DNA from: Pterois miles
Lineage: Eukaryota > Chordata > Actinopteri > Perciformes > Scorpaenidae
DNA length: 64,000 nucleotides
Direction of reading: 5' to 3'
NCBI GenBank assembly: GCA_947000775.1
Contig: CAMQGK010000567.1
Span: 1,646,501-1,710,500 of the forward strand
Within the stretch, counting starts at the first letter, position 1. Each line of letters starts with the position of its first letter. Below are positions 59,927 through 64,000 of the stretch, piece by piece. A program made the translations under genes and the position numbers. The notes below the pieces were generated by a model. That model worked only from the letters and a program-made list of their open reading frames with translations. It made no database searches and had not been told where the DNA came from.

Positions 59927-61525
59927 TTTAAGATAAGATAAGATATTCCTTTATTGGTCCCACAGTGGAGAAATTCACACGTTACAGCAGCAAAGTGGAT
60001 AGTGCAAAAACAAGAAGGATAGATTTTAAAAACAGTATTAATAAAATAAAATAAAATAATATATAAATAATAGAAAGTAAAGCCAGAAATATGTCCAGCA
60101 TATCAATAAATAAATAATTGTCCAGTTCCTATAATTTGAGCAGACGATATAATTGTACATATGAGTCCTTATTGCACATTATGTCCGGTGAGTTTGTTGT
60201 GAATGTGACTGTGTATGTGGTTTACTGGGAGCAGTGCTGGTTGTGGAGTCTAACAGCTGCAGGCAGGAAGGACCTTCTGTAACGCTCCTTCGTACACTTA
60301 GGGTGTAGCAGCCTGTCACTGAAGGAGCTCTCCAGAGCTCTGATGGTGTCTCTCATGGGGTGGGAGTCCTTCTCCATCATGGATGACAGCTTAGCCATCG
60401 TCCTCCTCTCTCCCACCACCTGCACTGAGTCCAGAGAGCATCCCAGGACAGAGCTGGCCCTTTTGATAATCTTATCCAGCCTCTTCCTGTCTGCAGCTGT
60501 GATGCTGCTGCCCCAGCAAACCACTCCATAAAATATGGCTGATGCCACGACGGTGTCATAAATGTTTTCAGTAGTGTCCCCTGCACTCCAAAAGACCTCA
60601 GTCTCCTGAGCAGGTACAGTCTGCTCTGGCCTTTTTTATGGAGTGCAGAGGAATTTGTTGTCCACTCCAGTGCATTGTTCAGGTGAACACCCAGGTATTT
60701 ATAAGATGTCACCATCTCAATGTCTGATCCCTGGATGTTCACCGGTGTTGGAGGGTGATGAGTTTGCCTGCGGAAATCCACCACCAGCTCTTTAGAGTAC
60801 GATGTGCTAACTTTTTCATTATGGGCAATCTCTTCAGTTCTGCTTTTACAACAAGAGATAATTCTCACACATTCGGCAATGGGACCATAGTTATTTGGTG
60901 AGAGAAAAACAGTGACAATCGTTGTCGTCTGCGTCCACATGGTAATTAGGGTTGATGTTTTGAAAAATGTGGCTTAATGACAGCCAGCCATGGTGAATTT
61001 GGTGCCCCTGGCGAGATTTTATCTGGTGCCCTTTGCATTGCAGCCAGTTCCACCAATCATTATGTTCATTCACTCACAAGGAAACGACATAGTTTTATGT
61101 CTTTGAGATTAAGCTATGCAGATCAAACTTAAAAGAGAAATTGAGTTCACTTCGATGGTCTTTCCAACTGCAGGCAACCCAGAAAATAGGGCATATTTAA
61201 TAGGCTAGTTATGATGTTGTATTTTTACAACTAGCAATCCCCTATGCCGCCTTTGCTGCCTAAGTGTTAGGTTGGCTCTGCCTAATGAAAGAAAGGAGGC
61301 AAGTATTGACCTTTGTGGAACTCCACAGGTCATGATAACCTGCTTGGGAGTAAGATTACCAACACTTGCCGCCTTGCAAGTAAGACCTGAACCGGTAGAT
61401 GGGAATGATGGGCAGGATTCACATGTAACATGATATGAAAACTCACAATGTGTTTGGTGATCACCAAATAAATTGCCCCAGGATGACCTGCATTTACATA
61501 CAAACATGACTGATACATTTCACTA
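59927..61525 (-). mobile_element. Composite LINE remnant, unit 4
   Basis: Same composite as unit 1 at a 27490-nt offset, with the LHNQ variant. Confidence 0.8.
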
Positions 61526-61821
61526 GATAATCTATTTTTATTCCTTTCAACTGTTATTTATGCAGATTTGTGTTAGTTTATTGCAGCTCCCTCAAAACAA
61601 AACAAAGGATGTGACATGCCATATTATGCCTTTATGGTCTGAATCAGTAGAAGAATGTCTTTCAACTCAAGCTGTGTAAATAAACTGCATGTGATTTTAA
61701 TGTATAAAATAAGAATAGACTATATAATACAATAGTTACACCGGTGTCATGATCGTGTTTTAATCGATATGATCAGGCAGCTGTTGTGCGTAGACGACTC
61801 AATACAAGTTATCATCACTAG

Positions 61822-61995
61822 CCCCGCCCCTGGTTCTCTACCCTTTAGTCCAATTGGCTACAATTGTAGTCACCTGTATTTTCTATCCAATGAGCACAGC
61901 CGATTTCCAGCTCATGGGCGTTTCCTTTTGCACTCCTGCTGCGCCGAAACCGGAAGCTAGCTTGCTGCAGCGGCTGTATCAGTGTCGACACTGCG
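61822..61995 (+). promoter_or_regulatory. Candidate ilf3-type promoter and first exon, unit 4
   Basis: Same sites and donor as unit 2. Its downstream target lies beyond the window. Confidence 0.6.
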
Positions 61996-63141
61996 GTGAG
62001 TAAGATATAAAAAACACATATTTTCTGCCCTTTATATAATTGGGATTAGTTTTAAAGTTGCCACTGAACGCAGAGATAGCTAGCAAAGCTTTTAAGCGTA
62101 TTCTATAGTATCAAAGTTGATATTTGCTTCAGAATTGGATCCATTTGGCTTTGTCCGGCTAAGCTAATCTGCTAAGTGCTAACTGTGGCTGAGCAGTCAA
62201 TGGGGTCTCGCGCTTGTCTCCTCGACCATTTTTCCTGTCTGATAGGACAGACCGATATCAACACACAGTTCCCCCTTAAGTCTTTGCACTTCTGTTAAGT
62301 TAACAGACGGACATGTTGACATGTAGCTGGTGTTTTTGTGTGTCGGTGAGGATGTCGGCACGGCGCGGCTTTAAACGGTGGGTGATGCGTGTTTGAGGGG
62401 GTTGTTAGCCTGTTAGCTAGCTGCCGTCGCCAGTCAGCCTCTGCGCTGAATGAAAATGGCGTCTGTGTTAAATTCCCCTGATGGAGCTACGGGGTCTGGG
62501 TCCAAATACTGCTGGGCCACTTCTTCATAACTCCCTCTTCCACCTAAAATAATGTTTGTTCGTCAATGTAGGTTTAACAGGTGTGCTTGTAGGTGTTGTC
62601 GCCACGCGTCTGTTGACTGATGTGGAAAAACAGTGGCAGCATTTTATGCACGTTATAGGTTCACCTTATTTGCCATTATTGCAATTGGAAACTACATCAT
62701 CCGTTAAATTGTGTAAATTATCCTTAAACGTTTGAGCCAGCGCTTGTCAGCATTGTGTGGCACTATAAATGAATGAGATGTCCTGTCTGCCCACTTGACC
62801 CCACTATTTCACCCTGATCACATCAATTTATTGTTGTTACACAGCAGCTGTCACAAAAACAGTCAGGAGCTTGTGTTGATAGATAAGAGTGTGTAGTGTG
62901 TTTTACCCTGGTTAGTCAGTGCTGTTGGCCGCTGTTAGGTACATAAATGACGGTAAATCAATTATGTGTTCGGTCCATCCCATCTAGAGTTTAGTTGGCT
63001 TTAGATTTTTCCACAGTGAGATTTGAATTTTGCTTTATTACTGTGTTAAAGCATGTGCATGTTTTTGCTCCTGTACAGACGGACTGCGACATTGTCATCT
63101 GCTGCAGAGAAGACATTGAACACGGTCATTCACTGGATATA

Positions 63142-64000
63142 CAGTCGTGGTCAGAAGTTTACATACACTTGTAAAGAACATAATGTCATGGCTGTTTTGA
63201 ATTTCCAGTTATTTCTACAACTCTGATTTTGTGAGTGATTATGAGTGACTACAGCTGGTGACTTCTCTGAGGCCATTTAAATATTGGATACAAACGCTAC
63301 AATGGGAAAGTCAAAGGGGCTCAGCACGGATCTGAAAAAGGGAATCATTGACTTGAAGATGTCAGGAAAGTCACTTGGAGCCATTTCAAAGCAGCTGCAG
63401 GTCCCAAGAACAACAGTGCAAACAATTGTTTGTAAGTATAAAGTGCATGGCACTGTTCTGTCACTGCCACGATCAGGAAGAAAATGCAAGCTATCACCTG
63501 CTGCTGAGAGAAAATTGGTCAGGAGGGTGTGGAGTCAACCGAGAACCACCAAAAAGCAGATCTGCCAGAAATTAGCAGCTGCTGGAACACAGGTGTCAGA
63601 GTCCACAGTCAAGCGTGTTTTGCATCGCCATGGACTGAGAGGCTGCCGTGTAAGAAGGAAGACCTAGCTCCAAGAGAGGCACCTTCAGGCTCCACTGAAG
63701 TTTGCTGCTGATCACATGGACAAAGATAAGACCTTCTGGAGGAAAGTTCTGTGGTCAGACCAAACAGAAATCAAGCTGTTTGGCCACAATGCCCAGCAAT
63801 ATGTTTGGAGGAGAAAAGGTGAGGCCTTTAACCCCAAGAACACCAAGCCAACAAATTGAACTGAACTGCACCAATTCTGTCAAGAGGAGTGGTTAAAGAT
63901 TCAACCAGAAGCTTGTGGATGGCTACCAAAAGTCCTTAATTGAAGTGAAAATGGCCAAGGGACATGTAACCAAATATTAGCATTGCTGTTTGTATATTTT
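63142..64000 (+). mobile_element. Tc1-like element, unit 4, cut by the window end
   Basis: Same left end and DNA-binding region as unit 1. The right end lies outside the window. Confidence 0.88.

Larger units (their letters stand above)
54946..64000. repeat. Tandem unit 4 (cut by the window end)
   Basis: Same order and orientation. It is shifted by 58 nt after a palindromic AGATA insert near 56086-56143, and has a longer (AC)n run near 56909-56935. The window ends inside its Tc1 element, so more units or the parent ilf3 locus may follow. Confidence 0.95.

Noticed and set aside
27414..64000. Reading the repeated array as a CRISPR, satellite or rDNA array
   Set aside because: Units are 9.14 kb, carry spliced-gene pieces and dead transposons, and contain no rRNA-like sequence or short spaced repeats.

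Overview
The window is nuclear DNA from a vertebrate, almost certainly a ray-finned (teleost) fish. Genes are split by introns. The repeats are typical of fish: Tc1-like transposons, tRNA-headed SINEs, CR1/Rex-type and L2-like LINE remnants, a piggyBac fragment and AGATA/TATC microsatellites. Two single-copy genes can be rebuilt exon by exon. They lie next to each other much as their human counterparts are close together on 16p13.3. No bacterial or viral features were seen.

Left part (1-26 kb). Positions 2240-8187 on the minus strand hold naa60, the Golgi N-alpha-acetyltransferase 60. Its five coding exons give 242 codons, and a probable 5' UTR exon and promoter lie near 10980-11220. Its last intron looks like a minor-spliceosome (U12) AT-AC intron. 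Positions 17278-23875 on the plus strand hold dnase1, a secreted deoxyribonuclease I with eight coding exons and 281 residues; all the catalytic residues I checked are present. Between and inside these genes lie a decayed but structurally complete Tc1-like transposon (13255-14787), a foldback element, several copies of a non-autonomous repeat family, two SINE families and a homopolymer-rich stretch that looks like a sequence-quality artefact (about 22824-23090).

Right part (27.4-64 kb). This is a head-to-tail tandem array of four near-identical units of about 9.14 kb, the last running off the window. Each unit contains, in order: a broken 5' fragment of an ilf3-like gene (plus strand); a piggyBac transposase fragment (minus strand) joined to it; a two-exon gene of unknown function for a 268-residue coiled-coil protein (minus strand); an unrecognised exon-like fragment; LINE fragments (minus strand); a GC-box/CCAAT/ETS promoter with a splice donor that looks like the 5' end of an ilf3-type gene (plus strand); and an internally deleted Tc1 element. 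The coiled-coil gene is the only long intact coding sequence. Its first-exon protein is identical in all four units, and one unit carries an Arg-to-Cys change in exon 2. Diverged older pieces of the unit lie just left of the array (about 24263-24450 and 25640-27413), so the array grew at the edge of an older duplicated region.

How parts may act together (inference). The promoter in one unit points into the ilf3-like exons of the next unit, so the array may produce short chimeric ilf3-like transcripts. It also gives four gene doses of the coiled-coil protein. Whether the array is polymorphic, expressed, or partly an assembly product cannot be decided from sequence alone.
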